Source: Streptomyces xanthophaeus (lineage in GTDB: Bacteria > Actinomycetota > Actinomycetes > Streptomycetales > Streptomycetaceae). Taken from it: a stretch of 64,000 nucleotides of DNA. The position numbers and the translations under genes were made by a program. Shown piece by piece: positions 1-10,281 of this stretch (positions within the stretch are counted from its first letter, which is position 1; each line of letters starts with the position of its first letter). The notes under the pieces are model-generated. The model was not told where the DNA came from. It made no database searches and saw only the letters and a program-made list of their open reading frames with translations. The stretch spans positions 62,001-126,000 of the forward strand of contig NZ_JOFT01000017.1 of NCBI RefSeq assembly GCF_000725805.1, written 5' to 3'.

Positions 1-1598
1 TGGAACTCCAGGCGCGGCACGGATTCGACGCCGCCGTCGCCGGTCACGCGGCCCACGGCAACCTGCACTTCCTGCTCGCCTTCGACGCCGCGGAACCCGC
101 CGACGTCGAGCGGTACGCGGCGTTCATGGACGCGTTCTGCCGGCTCACCGTGGAGCGGTTCGACGGATCCCTGAAGGCCGAGCACTCCACCGGCCGCAAC
201 ATGGCCCCCTATCTGGAACTGGAGTGGGGCCCCGCGGCCACCGAGCTGATGTGGCGCACGAAGCGCACCGTCGACCCGGACGGGGTGCTCGCCGCACGGG
301 TCCTCCTCGACCGGGACCCGCGGGCCCACCTGCGCGGCCTGAAGACCATCCCGCGCGTGGAGGCCGTGGCCGACCCGTGCATCGAATGCGGGTTCTGCGA
401 GCCCACCTGCCCCAGCGAGGACCTGACGACCACCCCCCGCCAACGGATCGTGCTGCGCCGCGAGATGATGCGTCAGCAGCCCGGCTCGCCGGTGCTCGGC
501 GAACTCCTCGACGCCTACGGCTACGACGCCGTCGACACCTGCGCGGGCGACTCCACCTGCAAGCTCGCCTGCCCCGTCGGCATCGACACCGGCGCCCTGA
601 TGAAGGACTTCCGCCACCGGCGGCACGGGCCGCGCGAGGAACGGGCCGCCGCGCTCGCCGCGCAGCGGTTCGGGACCGTCGAGGCCGCCGCCCGGCTGGC
701 GGTGTCCGCGGCCGCGAAACTGACCGGCCTGGTCGGGGACCGGCCGCTGGCGGCGCTCACCGGCGCCGCGCGCAAGGCCGTGCGGCCCGACCTGGTGCCG
801 CGGTGGCTGCCGCAGATGCCGGGCGCCGCCGCGCGCAGACTGCCGGCCACCGAACGGGTGGGCGCCGCGGCCGTCTACTACCCGGCCTGCGTCAACCGCA
901 TCTTCGGCGGCCCCCGCGACCGGCCCGGCCCCTCCCTGCCGGAAGCCGTGGTCGCCGTGTCGCAGCGGGCCGGCCTCCCCGTGTGGATCCCCCACGACGT
1001 GACCGGCACCTGCTGCGCGACGATCTGGCACTCCAAGGGCTACGACGCGGGCAACCGCCTGATGGCGAACCGGATCGTCGAGGCCGCCTGGGGCTGGACG
1101 GCGGGCGGACGGCTGCCCCTCGTGGTCGACGCCTCCTCCTGCACCCTGGGCATCGCGCACGAGGTGGTCCCGTACCTGACCGAGGACAACCGGGCCCTGC
1201 ACGCGGAGCTGCGGATCGTCGACTCGGTCGTGTGGGCGGCGCAGGACCTGCTGCCGCACCTGGAGATCCGCCGCACGGTGGCTTCGGCGGTGCTGCACCC
1301 CACCTGTTCCATGCAGCACCTGGGCGACGAGGCACAGCTGCGCACGGTGGCCGGGGCCTGCGCCCGCGAGGTGGTGGTCCCGGCCGAAGCGGGCTGCTGC
1401 GCCTTCGCGGGTGACCGCGGCATGCTGCATCCGGAGCTGACGGCCTCGGCCACGGCCCGCGAGGCCGGGGAGGTGACGGCGCGGGCCTTCGACGCGTACC
1501 TGTCGGCGAACCGGATGTGCGAGGTGGGCATGGAGCGGGCCACGGGCCGGAGCTACTGCTCCGCCCTGCTCGAACTGGAGCGCGCCACCCGTCCCTGA
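1..1598 (+). CDS. FAD-binding / Fe-S dehydrogenase, C-terminal part (D-lactate or D-2-hydroxyacid dehydrogenase type)
   Basis: The gene is cut by the left edge; its frame is open from base 3. The first residues include GHAAHGNLHF, typical of the C-terminal half of the FAD-binding GlcD/Dld domain. Two ferredoxin-like clusters follow, CIECGFCEPTCP and CAGDSTCKLACPVGID, then a CCG-type heterodisulfide-reductase domain with paired cysteines (TGTCC, TCSMQH, GCCAFAG). This is the domain order of the fused FAD plus Fe-S D-lactate dehydrogenases, which oxidise a D-2-hydroxyacid and pass electrons to the membrane pool. The substrate cannot be read from the sequence. The upstream FAD PP-loop lies outside the window. 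Confidence 0.88.
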   Translation, partial: ELQARHGFDAAVAGHAAHGNLHFLLAFDAAEPADVERYAAFMDAFCRLTVERFDGSLKAEHSTGRNMAPYLELEWGPAATELMWRTKRTVDPDGVLAARVLLDRDPRAHLRGLKTIPRVEAVADPCIECGFCEPTCPSEDLTTTPRQRIVLRREMMRQQPGSPVLGELLDAYGYDAVDTCAGDSTCKLACPVGIDTGALMKDFRHRRHGPREERAAALAAQRFGTVEAAARLAVSAAAKLTGLVGDRPLAALTGAARKAVRPDLVPRWLPQMPGAAARRLPATERVGAAAVYYPACVNRIFGGPRDRPGPSLPEAVVAVSQRAGLPVWIPHDVTGTCCATIWHSKGYDAGNRLMANRIVEAAWGWTAGGRLPLVVDASSCTLGIAHEVVPYLTEDNRALHAELRIVDSVVWAAQDLLPHLEIRRTVASAVLHPTCSMQHLGDEAQLRTVAGACAREVVVPAEAGCCAFAGDRGMLHPELTASATAREAGEVTARAFDAYLSANRMCEVGMERATGRSYCSALLELERATRP

Positions 1599-1746
1599 GC
1601 CCCGGCCCCGACCTGCTGCGACGTCGTCCGGCACGACCGAAAACCCCTTGGCGAAAGCCCCTGGCCAGCGGAAAATCGTTTGCCGCGGCCAGGTCCGGAA
1701 GACGAACCTTGCACTGTTTGAGCCACCCGACCAGTCATGAGGCGTC

Positions 1747-3612
1747 ATGCAGATCAGCGATCTTCCGTATCCGGATCCCGGGGTGCCCGACGCCCGTTCA
1801 GGTCCGCGTCTCCTGGCCTGGCTGGGCCGGGGGCAGATCGGCGGTCAGCTCAAGAGCCTGGCCTGGGGCATGCTGCACTTCTCCGGGGTCGTCGGACTTC
1901 CGTACGCGATCGGGCTGGGCGTCGAGGCGGTCGTCGACCGCGACTCCGACCGCCTGCTGCTCGTCGGCGGGCTGCTCGTGCTGCTCGGCATCGCCATCGC
2001 CGTCGGCGACACGATGCTCCACCGCACGGCCGTCACCAACTGGATCACCGCCTCCGCACGCGTGCAGCAGCTGCTGGCGCGCAAGACGGCCGAGCTGGGC
2101 GCCGCCCTGACCCGCCGGGTCGCCGCGGGCGAGGTGGTGGCCGTGTCGACCGGTGACGTGGAGAAGATCGGCTGGTTCGTCGAGGCGGTCTCCCGCTTCC
2201 TCGCCGCCGCCTTCGCGGTCGTCCTCGTCTGCGTCGGCCTGCTGTTCTACGCACCCGAGCTGGGCGTCGTCGTGGCGATCGGCGTACCGGTGGTCGCGCT
2301 GGCGGCGCTGCCGCTGCTGCCCCGCGCCACCAAGCGCGCCGACGTGCAGCGTGAGAAGGCGGGCAGGGCCACCGAGCTGGCGTCCGACACCGTCGCGGGG
2401 CTGCGCGTCCTGCGCGGCATCGGCGGCGAGGAACTGTTCCTCAGCCGCTACCGCGAGGCCTCCCAGGACGTCCGCGAGGCGGCCGTGCGCAGTGCCCGGA
2501 TGTGGGCGCTGATCTCCGCGATCCAGGTGCTCCTGCCGGGTGCGCTGATGATCACGGTGGTCTGGTACGGCTCCGCGCTGGTCCTGGACGGGCGCATCGA
2601 GGTGGGTGAACTCGTCGCCGCGTTCAGTGCGGTGGCCACGATGCTCTATCCGCTGCGGCACTTCGAGGAGATCGCCATGGCGTACTCCTTCTCCCGGCCC
2701 TCCGCCAAGCGGGCCGCCCGGGTGCTGGCCCTGACCCGGACGGACGCCGCCGGCGAGCGGCCCGCGTCGACCTCAACGTCCGCGTCCGCGTCCGCGGGGA
2801 CGGTGCAGGCCCCGGCTCCGGGCGGGGACCTGTACGACCCGGGGACCGGACTGCTGGCCCCCGCCGGCCGCTTCACCGCCGTCGTGTGCGGGGACCCGGA
2901 CCTGGCGGGGCGGCTCGCGGAGCGGCTCGGCGGCCACCCCATGGCCGAGGCGTCCGCGGAAGGCGGCGGACCTTCGGTCCTGCTCGGCGGGGTCGCACTC
3001 GACGAGCTCGCGCTGGACACCGCGCGCACGCTGGTCCTCGTACAGGACAAGGACCCCGTGCTGCTGTCCGGCACGCTGCGCGACCTGTTCGCCGTACCCG
3101 CCTCGGGAGCGGTCGAGGTGGCGGACGCCCTGGAGGCGGCCCAGTGCGCGGACGTCCTCCAGGCGCTGCTGCAGTCCGCCCCGGACGGCACCTCGGACCC
3201 GATGGACGCGCGGATCACCGAGCGGGGGCGCTCCCTGTCCGGCGGCCAGCGCCAGCGGCTCGCGCTGGCGCGGTCCCTGGTCACCGACCCGGAGGTGCTG
3301 GTGCTGGACGAGCCGACCTCGGCGGTCGACTCCCACACCGAGGCCCGGATCGCGGAGGGTGTCGCAGCCCTGCGCGCCGGTCGCACCACCGTGGTCATGG
3401 CCTCCTCGCCGCTGCTGCTGGACCGCGCCGACCGGGTCGTCCTCATCGACGAGGGCACGGTGGCCGCGGTCGGGACGCACCGGGAGCTGCTGCGCGACGA
3501 ACCGCGCTACCGGGCGGTCGTCACCCGCGAGACGGAGGACGAGCAGGAGAGCGCCCGCCTGGAACTGGACCGGCTCGAAGAAGCACTCACAGAGATCGAG
3601 GAATCCGCATGA
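1747..3612 (+). CDS. ABC exporter half-transporter, first subunit (degenerate ATP site)
   Basis: A 621-residue half-transporter with an N-terminal six-helix exporter domain (about 20-320) and a C-terminal nucleotide-binding domain. The P-loop position (381-389) reads CGDPDLAGR, lacking the GKS/T lysine, and the H-loop histidine is replaced (MASS near 551-554). The signature LSGGQ (497-501) and Walker B VLVLDE (to E522) are intact. It overlaps the next gene by 4 bp (ATGA). The two subunits should form a heterodimer with one active and one degenerate ATP site. The substrate is unknown; a lipid, drug or peptide is possible. Confidence 0.92.
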   Translation: MQISDLPYPDPGVPDARSGPRLLAWLGRGQIGGQLKSLAWGMLHFSGVVGLPYAIGLGVEAVVDRDSDRLLLVGGLLVLLGIAIAVGDTMLHRTAVTNWITASARVQQLLARKTAELGAALTRRVAAGEVVAVSTGDVEKIGWFVEAVSRFLAAAFAVVLVCVGLLFYAPELGVVVAIGVPVVALAALPLLPRATKRADVQREKAGRATELASDTVAGLRVLRGIGGEELFLSRYREASQDVREAAVRSARMWALISAIQVLLPGALMITVVWYGSALVLDGRIEVGELVAAFSAVATMLYPLRHFEEIAMAYSFSRPSAKRAARVLALTRTDAAGERPASTSTSASASAGTVQAPAPGGDLYDPGTGLLAPAGRFTAVVCGDPDLAGRLAERLGGHPMAEASAEGGGPSVLLGGVALDELALDTARTLVLVQDKDPVLLSGTLRDLFAVPASGAVEVADALEAAQCADVLQALLQSAPDGTSDPMDARITERGRSLSGGQRQRLALARSLVTDPEVLVLDEPTSAVDSHTEARIAEGVAALRAGRTTVVMASSPLLLDRADRVVLIDEGTVAAVGTHRELLRDEPRYRAVVTRETEDEQESARLELDRLEEALTEIEESA

Positions 3613-5390
3613 TCGGCGTGGCGCCACCGGAGTACGATCCGGCGGCCCCCGAGACGGCCGCGACGCTGCCCGTGGGCACGTCGCAGACCGTACGGGCTTA
3701 TGTGCGCGGCCTGTTCCGGCGCCACCGGCGGGCCTTCCTGGCGCTGGTGTCGGTCAACGCGGTCGCAGTGATCGCCTCCATGGTGGGCCCGTACCTGCTG
3801 GGCGGGGTCGTGGACGATCTCGCGGAGGGGGCGCGGGAGCTGCACCTGGGGCGCGTGGCGCTGCTGTTCGGCGGGGCGCTCGTGCTGCAGACGCTGTTCG
3901 TCCGGCTGGTCCGGCTGCGCGGCGCGATGCTGGGCGAGGAGATGCTGGCCGATCTGCGCGAGGACTTCCTCGTGCGGTCGGTGGCACTGCCGCCGGGCGT
4001 CCTGGAGCGGGCCGGCACCGGTGACCTGCTGTCGCGGATCACCACCGACATCGACCGGCTGGCCAACGCGATGCGCGAGGCCGTGCCGCAGCTGGCCATC
4101 GGCGTGGTGTGGGTGGGACTGCTGTTCGGCGCGCTCGCGGTCACCGCGCCGCCGCTGGCGCTGGCCGCGATGGTGGCGCTGCCGGTGATGGTCCTGGGCT
4201 GCCGCTGGTACTTCCGGCGGGCGCCGTCGGCGTACCGCTCGGAGGCCGCCGGTTACGCGGCGGTGGCGGCAGCGCTGACCGAGACGGTCGACGCGGGCCG
4301 TACGGTCGAGGCCCACCGTCTCGGGCGGGACCGGATCGCGCTCTCGGAGCGGCGGATCACCGAGTGGGTCGCGTGGGAGCGGTACACGCTGTTCCTGCGG
4401 TCGGTGCTCTTCCCCGTCATCAACGTCACCTATGTGACGATCCTCGGATCGGTGCTCCTCATCGGCGGCTACTGCGTGATCCAGGGCTGGATGTCGGTGG
4501 GACAGCTGACCACGGGTGCGCTGCTGGCGCAGATGATGGTCGATCCGATCGGCCTGATCCTGCGCTGGTACGACGAACTGCAGATCGCCCAGGTGTCGCT
4601 GGGCCGCCTGGTGGGCGTACGGGAGATCGAGCCGGACGCGGGCGACGCGAAGGTCGCGCCCGAGGGCCGGGGCGTGCGCGCGCAGGAGGTCCACTTCGGG
4701 TACCGGGAGGGCGTGGACGTCCTGCACGAGGTGTCGATGTCCGTGCCGCCGGGCACCCGGATGGCACTGGTCGGCCCTTCGGGCGCGGGCAAGTCCACCC
4801 TGGGCCGGCTGCTGGCGGGCATCTACGCACCCCGGACCGGCGAGGTCACCCTGGGCGGGGCCCGGCTGTCGCAGATGCCGGCGGAGCGGGTGCGTGAGCA
4901 CGTGGCACTGGTCAACCAGGAGCACCACGTGTTCGTGGGCTCGCTGCGCGACAACCTGCGGCTGGCCCGGACGGGCGCCGCGGACGCGGAGCTCTGGGCT
5001 GCGCTGGGCGCGGTGGACGCGGAGGGCTGGGCGCGGGCCCTGGAGGCCGGCCTGGACACCGAGGTCGGCTCCGGTGGTACGGCGCTCACCCCGGCGCAGG
5101 CCCAGCAGGTGGCGCTGGCCAGGCTGGTGCTCGCGGATCCGCACACGCTGGTCCTGGACGAGGCCACCTCGCTGCTGGACCCGCGCGCCGCACGGCACTT
5201 GGAGCGTTCGCTGGCCCGGGTGCTGGACGGCCGTACGGTCATCGCGATCGCCCACCGGCTGCACACCGCGCACGACGCGGACGTCATCGCGGTGGTCGAG
5301 GGGGGCCGCATCAGCGAGCTCGGCTCCCACGACGACCTGGTCGCGGCGGACGGCGCCTACGCGGCCCTGTGGCGCTCCTGGCACGGCTGA
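3609..5390 (+). CDS. ABC exporter half-transporter, second subunit
   Basis: 593 residues. The ATG chosen overlaps the stop of the upstream subunit (ATGA), as expected for coupled translation; the frame is open further upstream but that part is low-complexity shadow. A six-helix membrane domain occupies about 30-320. The NBD has a normal Walker A (GPSGAGKST, 389-397), Walker B with catalytic glutamate (D517-E518) and H-loop H549, but its signature motif is LTPAQ (493-497) instead of LSGGQ. This complements the first subunit: its good Walker A faces the good LSGGQ of the partner. Confidence 0.93.
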   Translation: MIGVAPPEYDPAAPETAATLPVGTSQTVRAYVRGLFRRHRRAFLALVSVNAVAVIASMVGPYLLGGVVDDLAEGARELHLGRVALLFGGALVLQTLFVRLVRLRGAMLGEEMLADLREDFLVRSVALPPGVLERAGTGDLLSRITTDIDRLANAMREAVPQLAIGVVWVGLLFGALAVTAPPLALAAMVALPVMVLGCRWYFRRAPSAYRSEAAGYAAVAAALTETVDAGRTVEAHRLGRDRIALSERRITEWVAWERYTLFLRSVLFPVINVTYVTILGSVLLIGGYCVIQGWMSVGQLTTGALLAQMMVDPIGLILRWYDELQIAQVSLGRLVGVREIEPDAGDAKVAPEGRGVRAQEVHFGYREGVDVLHEVSMSVPPGTRMALVGPSGAGKSTLGRLLAGIYAPRTGEVTLGGARLSQMPAERVREHVALVNQEHHVFVGSLRDNLRLARTGAADAELWAALGAVDAEGWARALEAGLDTEVGSGGTALTPAQAQQVALARLVLADPHTLVLDEATSLLDPRAARHLERSLARVLDGRTVIAIAHRLHTAHDADVIAVVEGGRISELGSHDDLVAADGAYAALWRSWHG

Positions 5391-5411
5391 CCGGCCGTGG
5401 TCCCGGCCCGG

Positions 5412-5450
5412 CCCGGCCCGGCCCCTGACCGGGTCAGGGGCCGGGCCGGG
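5412..5450. terminator. Bidirectional terminator hairpin between convergent genes
   Basis: A perfect 19-bp inverted repeat (arms 5412-5430 and 5432-5450) with one central base lies between the ABC exporter stop and the convergent membrane hydrolase stop at 5452. It has no clear U-tract, as is usual in Streptomyces. Confidence 0.75.
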
Positions 5451-5451
5451 T

Positions 5452-6243
5452 CTAGATGAAGCCGAGGGCCGAGGCCCCGCCGAAGCCTCCGAGCAGGAGG
5501 AAGACCGGCATCAGGACCTTGAGCTCGACCCAGCTGCCCGCGCGGAAGCGCATCATCTTGGGCGGGCCGATCGGGTACCAGCGCTTGCCCGCGATGGGGA
5601 GCGGCCACAGGATCGGGCAGCCGGAGACGGTCAGGGCGTCGCCGATGTCGTGCACCAGGGCGCCGAGGAGGATCGGCAGGCCCAGCCAGAGGTACTCCTG
5701 GCCGGGTGCGGTGAACAGCCAGCCCGCGCCGTTGCCGGGCTGGTCGAGCACGCCCGCCAGGATCCAGGCGCTGGTGGCGCCCAGCAGCCAGACGAGGATG
5801 TCGCTGGACATCCGGGCGGCCCGCCACAGCAGACCTTCCACGGCCAGCACCAGGTGGACGAAGAGGATCGCCAGCACGCCCCAGCGGTCGGCGCTCACGG
5901 CGATGGCGGAGGCGCCGCCGCCGATCAGGACCGCCCAGAGCCAGGTGTGCGTCAGGGTGCGGTGGCCGCCGGTGCGGCGGGCGTCCTTGGTGGAGCGGGT
6001 GGCCTTGTAGACCGCGTAGGAAATCTTGTCGACCACCTCGCACATGCCCTTGGAGAGGGGGCCGAAGGCGCGCGAGATCGTCGCCGACTTGTGGTCGAGG
6101 TCGGGAGCGAGGGCGGCGCCGGCGCAGATCAGCGCGCCGACGACGAGGACCGGCCACGGCATGGGGTGTCCGGCGGCCGCGGTCGCCGCCCCCACCCCCA
6201 GCCAGGCCGCTGCCCCGGACAGTGAGTGAGCCGGACCCATCAT
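5452..6243 (-). CDS. YdjM-like metal-dependent hydrolase, integral membrane protein
   Basis: 263 residues starting MMGPAHSLSG. The HxxxG-type N-terminus, the ALAPDLDHKSAT motif and GGHRTLTHTW are the metal-binding signatures of the YdjM/DUF457 family. At least four hydrophobic segments are visible. E. coli YdjM is an SOS-induced inner-membrane protein, but the enzymatic reaction of the family is not established. It is transcribed towards the ABC exporter genes and appears to stand alone. The start is one of two adjacent ATG codons. Confidence 0.85.
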   Translation of the reverse strand: MMGPAHSLSGAAAWLGVGAATAAAGHPMPWPVLVVGALICAGAALAPDLDHKSATISRAFGPLSKGMCEVVDKISYAVYKATRSTKDARRTGGHRTLTHTWLWAVLIGGGASAIAVSADRWGVLAILFVHLVLAVEGLLWRAARMSSDILVWLLGATSAWILAGVLDQPGNGAGWLFTAPGQEYLWLGLPILLGALVHDIGDALTVSGCPILWPLPIAGKRWYPIGPPKMMRFRAGSWVELKVLMPVFLLLGGFGGASALGFI

Positions 6244-6378
6244 GGTCGTTCCCCGCCCCGGTGGTGTGCTGGTCGGGCCCCGTCGACGGTTCGTTCGGGC
6301 CGCATCGACGGCACAGCGTACCGTCGGTGATCTTCCTTCCGTCCGCCGGTTCCCTCATCCGGGGGGAAGCCAGGCAAG

Positions 6379-8910
6379 ATGGGGGGTGTGACCCTCATTG
6401 ATCAGCTCCCGCCGAACGCCGACCCCGACGCCCTCTTCGAGGCTTTCTCCTCGTGGGCGGAGGACCAGGGCATCACCCTGTACCCGGCTCAGGAGGAGGC
6501 GCTGATCGAGGTCGTCTCCGGGGCGAACGTGATCCTTTCCACCCCGACCGGCTCCGGCAAGAGCCTCGTCGCGGCGGGCGCCCACTTCACGGCCCTGGCC
6601 CAGGACAAGGTCACCTTCTACACCGCCCCCATCAAGGCACTGGTGTCGGAGAAGTTCTTCGACCTGTGCAAGCTCTTCGGCACCGAGAACGTCGGCATGC
6701 TGACCGGCGACGCCTCCGTGAACGCGGACGCCCCGGTGATCTGCTGCACCGCCGAGGTGCTGGCCTCCATCGCCCTGCGCGACGGCAAGCACGCCGACAT
6801 CGGCCAGGTCGTGATGGACGAGTTCCACTTCTATGCGGAGCCGGACCGCGGCTGGGCCTGGCAGATCCCGCTGCTGGAGCTGCCGCAGGCGCAGTTCGTC
6901 CTGATGTCGGCGACCCTCGGCGACATGAAGCGGTTCGAGGAGGACCTGACCCGGCGCACGGGCCGGCCGACCTCCGTGGTCCGCTCCGCCACCCGGCCCG
7001 TCCCGCTGTCGTACGACTACGTGACGACGCCGATCACGGACACCATCACCGAGCTGCTGGAGACGCGGCAGGCGCCGGTCTACATCGTGCACTTCACGCA
7101 GGCCCAGGCCGTCGAGCGGGCCCAGTCGCTGATGAGCATCAACATGTGCACGCGCGAGGAGAAGGACAAGATCGCCGAGCTCATCGGCAACTTCCGCTTC
7201 ACCACCAAGTTCGGCCAGAACCTCTCCCGCTACGTCCGGCACGGCATCGGCGTCCACCACGCCGGCATGCTGCCCAAGTACCGGCGGCTCGTCGAGAAGC
7301 TCGCCCAGGCCGGTCTGCTCAAGGTGATCTGCGGTACCGACACCCTCGGCGTCGGCGTCAACGTGCCGATCCGTACGGTGCTGTTCACCGCGCTCACCAA
7401 GTACGACGGCAACCGGGTCCGGACCCTGCGCGCCCGTGAGTTCCACCAGATCGCCGGACGGGCCGGCCGGGCCGGCTTCGACACGGCGGGCTACGTGGTC
7501 GCGCAGGCGCCCGAGCACGTCATCGAGAACGAGAAGGCCCTCGCGAAGGCCGGCGACGACCCGAAGAAGCGCCGCAAGGTGGTCCGCAAGAAGGCCCCCG
7601 AAGGCTTCGTCGCCTGGTCGGACACCACCTTCGAGAAGCTGATCGCCGCCGACCCCGAGCCGCTGACCTCGCGGTTCAAGGTCACCAACATCATGCTGCT
7701 GTCGGTCATCGCCCGGCCGGGCGACGCCTTCAAGGCGATGCGGCACCTCCTCGAGGACAACCACGAGCCGCGCAAGGCCCAGCTGCGGCACATCCGGCGG
7801 GCCATCGCGATCTACCGTTCGCTGCTGGACGGCGGAGTGGTCGAGAAGCTCGACACCCCGGACGCGGAGGGCCGCACCATCCGGCTCACGGTCGACCTCC
7901 AGCAGGACTTCGCGCTCAACCAGCCGCTGTCCACCTTCGCGCTGGCCTCCTTCGACCTGCTGGACCCCGAGTCCCCCTCCTACGCACTGGACATGGTGTC
8001 CGTCGTCGAGTCCACGCTGGACGACCCGCGCCAGATCCTGGCCGCCCAGCAGAACAAGGAACGCGGCATCGCGGTCGGCCAGATGAAGGCCGACGGGATC
8101 GAGTACGAGGAGCGGATGGAACGTCTCCAGGACGTCACCTATCCCAAGCCGCTCGAGGAACTGCTCCTCCACGCCTACGACGTGTACGCCAAGAGCCACC
8201 CCTGGGTCCGAGACCACCCCGTCTCCCCCAAGTCGATCATCCGCGACATGTACGAACGCGCGATGACCTTCACCGAGTTCACCTCCTTCTACGAGCTGGC
8301 CCGTACCGAGGGCATCGTGCTGCGCTACCTGGCCGGAGCGTTCAAGGCGCTGGACCACACCATCCCCGACGACCTCAAGTCCGAGGACCTCCAGGACCTG
8401 ATCGCCTGGCTCGGCGAGCTGGTCCGCCAGGTGGACTCCAGCCTGCTGGACGAGTGGGAGCAGCTGGCGAACCCGGAGGTGGAGACGGCGGAGCAGGCCC
8501 AGGAGAAGGCCGACCAGGTCAAGCCGGTCACGGCGAACTCCCGCGCCTTCCGCGTCCTGGTCCGCAACGCCATGTTCCGCAGGGTGGAGCTGGCCGCGCT
8601 CGACCACGTGAACGTGCTGGGCGAGCTGGACGGCGAGTCCGGCTGGGACGCCGACGCCTGGGGCGACGCCCTGGACGGCTACTGGGACGAGTACGACGAC
8701 CTGGGCACCGGCCCCGACGCCCGCGGCCCGAAGCTGCTCCAGATCGAGGAGGACCCGGCGCACGGCCTGTGGCGCGTCCGCCAGACCTTCGCCGACCCCA
8801 ACGGGGACCATGGCTGGGGCATCAGCGCCGAGGTCGACCTCGCGGCCTCCGACGAGGAGGGACGGGCGGTCATCCGCGTCACCTCGGTCGGCGAACTCGG
8901 CGCGCTCTGA
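6379..8910 (+). CDS. Superfamily 2 DEAD/DEAH-box helicase, DUF3516 (Ski2-like)
   Basis: 843 residues. It has Walker A STPTGSGKS near 55, motif II DEFH, motif III MSATLGDM, a helicase C domain with HHAGMLPKYRR and QIAGRAGRAGFD (motif VI), then the long DUF3516 C-terminal region characteristic of actinobacterial Ski2-like helicases. A role in RNA handling or ribosome-associated processes is plausible but unproven. The ATG at 6379 is reported; a GTG at 6388 in the same frame (VTLIDQLP) is an alternative and would match the N-terminus MTLIDQ that I recall for homologues. Confidence 0.93.
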   Translation: MGGVTLIDQLPPNADPDALFEAFSSWAEDQGITLYPAQEEALIEVVSGANVILSTPTGSGKSLVAAGAHFTALAQDKVTFYTAPIKALVSEKFFDLCKLFGTENVGMLTGDASVNADAPVICCTAEVLASIALRDGKHADIGQVVMDEFHFYAEPDRGWAWQIPLLELPQAQFVLMSATLGDMKRFEEDLTRRTGRPTSVVRSATRPVPLSYDYVTTPITDTITELLETRQAPVYIVHFTQAQAVERAQSLMSINMCTREEKDKIAELIGNFRFTTKFGQNLSRYVRHGIGVHHAGMLPKYRRLVEKLAQAGLLKVICGTDTLGVGVNVPIRTVLFTALTKYDGNRVRTLRAREFHQIAGRAGRAGFDTAGYVVAQAPEHVIENEKALAKAGDDPKKRRKVVRKKAPEGFVAWSDTTFEKLIAADPEPLTSRFKVTNIMLLSVIARPGDAFKAMRHLLEDNHEPRKAQLRHIRRAIAIYRSLLDGGVVEKLDTPDAEGRTIRLTVDLQQDFALNQPLSTFALASFDLLDPESPSYALDMVSVVESTLDDPRQILAAQQNKERGIAVGQMKADGIEYEERMERLQDVTYPKPLEELLLHAYDVYAKSHPWVRDHPVSPKSIIRDMYERAMTFTEFTSFYELARTEGIVLRYLAGAFKALDHTIPDDLKSEDLQDLIAWLGELVRQVDSSLLDEWEQLANPEVETAEQAQEKADQVKPVTANSRAFRVLVRNAMFRRVELAALDHVNVLGELDGESGWDADAWGDALDGYWDEYDDLGTGPDARGPKLLQIEEDPAHGLWRVRQTFADPNGDHGWGISAEVDLAASDEEGRAVIRVTSVGELGAL

Positions 8911-8962
8911 CCGGACCCCCCGACCCGCCGGATCCTTTGGACCTGACAGTGGAGAACCCCTG

Positions 8963-9871
8963 ATGACGAACCCGGCCGAGAGACTGGTCGATCTGCTCGA
9001 TCTGGAGCAGATCGAGGTCAACATCTTCCGTGGCGCCAGCCCGCAGGAATCCCTCCAGCGCGTCTTCGGCGGCCAGGTGGCCGGGCAGGCACTGGTGGCC
9101 GCCGGCCGGACCACCGAGGGCGACCGTCCGGTCCACTCGCTGCACGCGTACTTCCTGCGCCCCGGCATCCCCGGGGTGCCGATCGTGTACCAGGTGGAGC
9201 GGGTGCGCGACGGGCGGTCCTTCACCACGCGCCGGGTCACCGCGGTCCAGCAGGGCAAGACGATCTTCAATCTCACCGCCTCCTTCCATCAGCCGGAGGA
9301 GGGCAGCATCGAGCACCAGCTGCCTCCTCGCCTCGACTTCCCCCACCCGGACGCGCTCCCCAAGGTCGCGGACGAGATCCGCGAGCACCTGGGGGCGCTG
9401 CCCGAGGCGCTGGAGCGGATGGCCCGCCGCCAGCCCTTCGACATCCGCTACGTGGACCGGCTCCGCTGGGCTCCCGAGGAGCTCAAGGACGCCGACCCCC
9501 GCAGCGCGGTGTGGATGCGCGCGGTCGGTCCACTGGGCGACGACCCGCTCGTGCACACCTGCGCCCTCACCTACGCCAGTGACATGACCCTCCTCGATGC
9601 CGTGCGCATCCCCGTGGAACCGCTGTGGGGCATGCGCGGCTTCGACATGGCTTCCCTGGACCACGCGATGTGGTTCCACCGGCCGTTCCGCGCCGACGAG
9701 TGGTTCCTGTACGACCAGGAGTCACCCATCGCGCACGGCGGCCGCGGCCTGGCCCGTGGCCGCATCTACGACCTGGAGGGCAGGCTGCTGGTCTCCGTGG
9801 TCCAGGAGGGCCTGTTCCGTCCGTACTCCCCGCGGCCGGCCACGCCGGCCGAGCCGTCCCCGAAGAGCTGA
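8963..9871 (+). CDS. tesB: Acyl-CoA thioesterase II
   Basis: 302 residues, a double hotdog-fold thioesterase that hydrolyses acyl-CoA to fatty acid and CoA. RVFGGQVAGQAL near the N-terminus, HSLHAYFLRPG and the C-terminal repeat DHAMWFHRPFRADEW...YDQESP are TesB signatures. The ATG is preceded by GGAGAA at normal distance. It lies 52 bp downstream of the helicase gene and 8 bp before the YchJ-like gene, so the three may be cotranscribed. Confidence 0.95.
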   Translation: MTNPAERLVDLLDLEQIEVNIFRGASPQESLQRVFGGQVAGQALVAAGRTTEGDRPVHSLHAYFLRPGIPGVPIVYQVERVRDGRSFTTRRVTAVQQGKTIFNLTASFHQPEEGSIEHQLPPRLDFPHPDALPKVADEIREHLGALPEALERMARRQPFDIRYVDRLRWAPEELKDADPRSAVWMRAVGPLGDDPLVHTCALTYASDMTLLDAVRIPVEPLWGMRGFDMASLDHAMWFHRPFRADEWFLYDQESPIAHGGRGLARGRIYDLEGRLLVSVVQEGLFRPYSPRPATPAEPSPKS

Positions 9872-9879
9872 GCGCCCCC

Positions 9880-10281
9880 ATGGCCACCCCGGTCCTCCCC
9901 TGCCCCTGCGGGCTGCCCGCCGCCTACCCGCAGTGCTGCGGCCGCTTTCACTCCGGCGCGCAGCAGGCGCCCACGGCCGAACTCCTGATGCGCTCGCGCT
10001 TCAGCGCCTTCTCCGTGGGCGACACCGCCTACCTGATGCGGTCCTGGCACCCCTCGACCCGCCCGGGCCGGCTCGACCTGGATCCCGGACAGCGCTGGGA
10101 GCGGCTGGAGATCCTCGGTACGGAACGCGGCGGGATGTTCGAGACCGAGGGCTCCGTGGAATTCCGGGCGCACTACCGCGAGGGACGGCACACCGGTTCG
10201 CTGCACGAGCTGAGCGGCTTCTCCCGCGAGGCAGGGGCCTGGGTCTACGTCGGCCCGCTCTCCCCCGTCGACTTCGACTGA
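9880..10281 (+). CDS. YchJ-family protein (UPF0225, SEC-C metal-binding motif)
   Basis: 133 residues. The N-terminal CPCGLPAAYPQCCGRFH is the zinc-binding SEC-C motif of YchJ proteins, followed by the conserved LMRSRFSAFSVGD...YLMRSWHPSTRP stretch. The function of this small cytoplasmic family is unknown; an NTF2-like fold is generally assigned. The 3' end overlaps the convergent DUF6397 gene by 37 bp. Confidence 0.93.
   Translation: MATPVLPCPCGLPAAYPQCCGRFHSGAQQAPTAELLMRSRFSAFSVGDTAYLMRSWHPSTRPGRLDLDPGQRWERLEILGTERGGMFETEGSVEFRAHYREGRHTGSLHELSGFSREAGAWVYVGPLSPVDFD

Noticed and set aside
2886..3608. Upstream open extension of the second ABC subunit
   Set aside because: The Arg/Gly-rich sequence is the shadow of the first subunit; the ATGA overlap at 3609 gives the real start.
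6355..9276. A 973-codon open frame on the minus strand opposite the helicase and thioesterase genes
   Set aside because: It mirrors two clear plus-strand genes; its composition is that of high-GC antisense frames, with no domain and no ribosome site.
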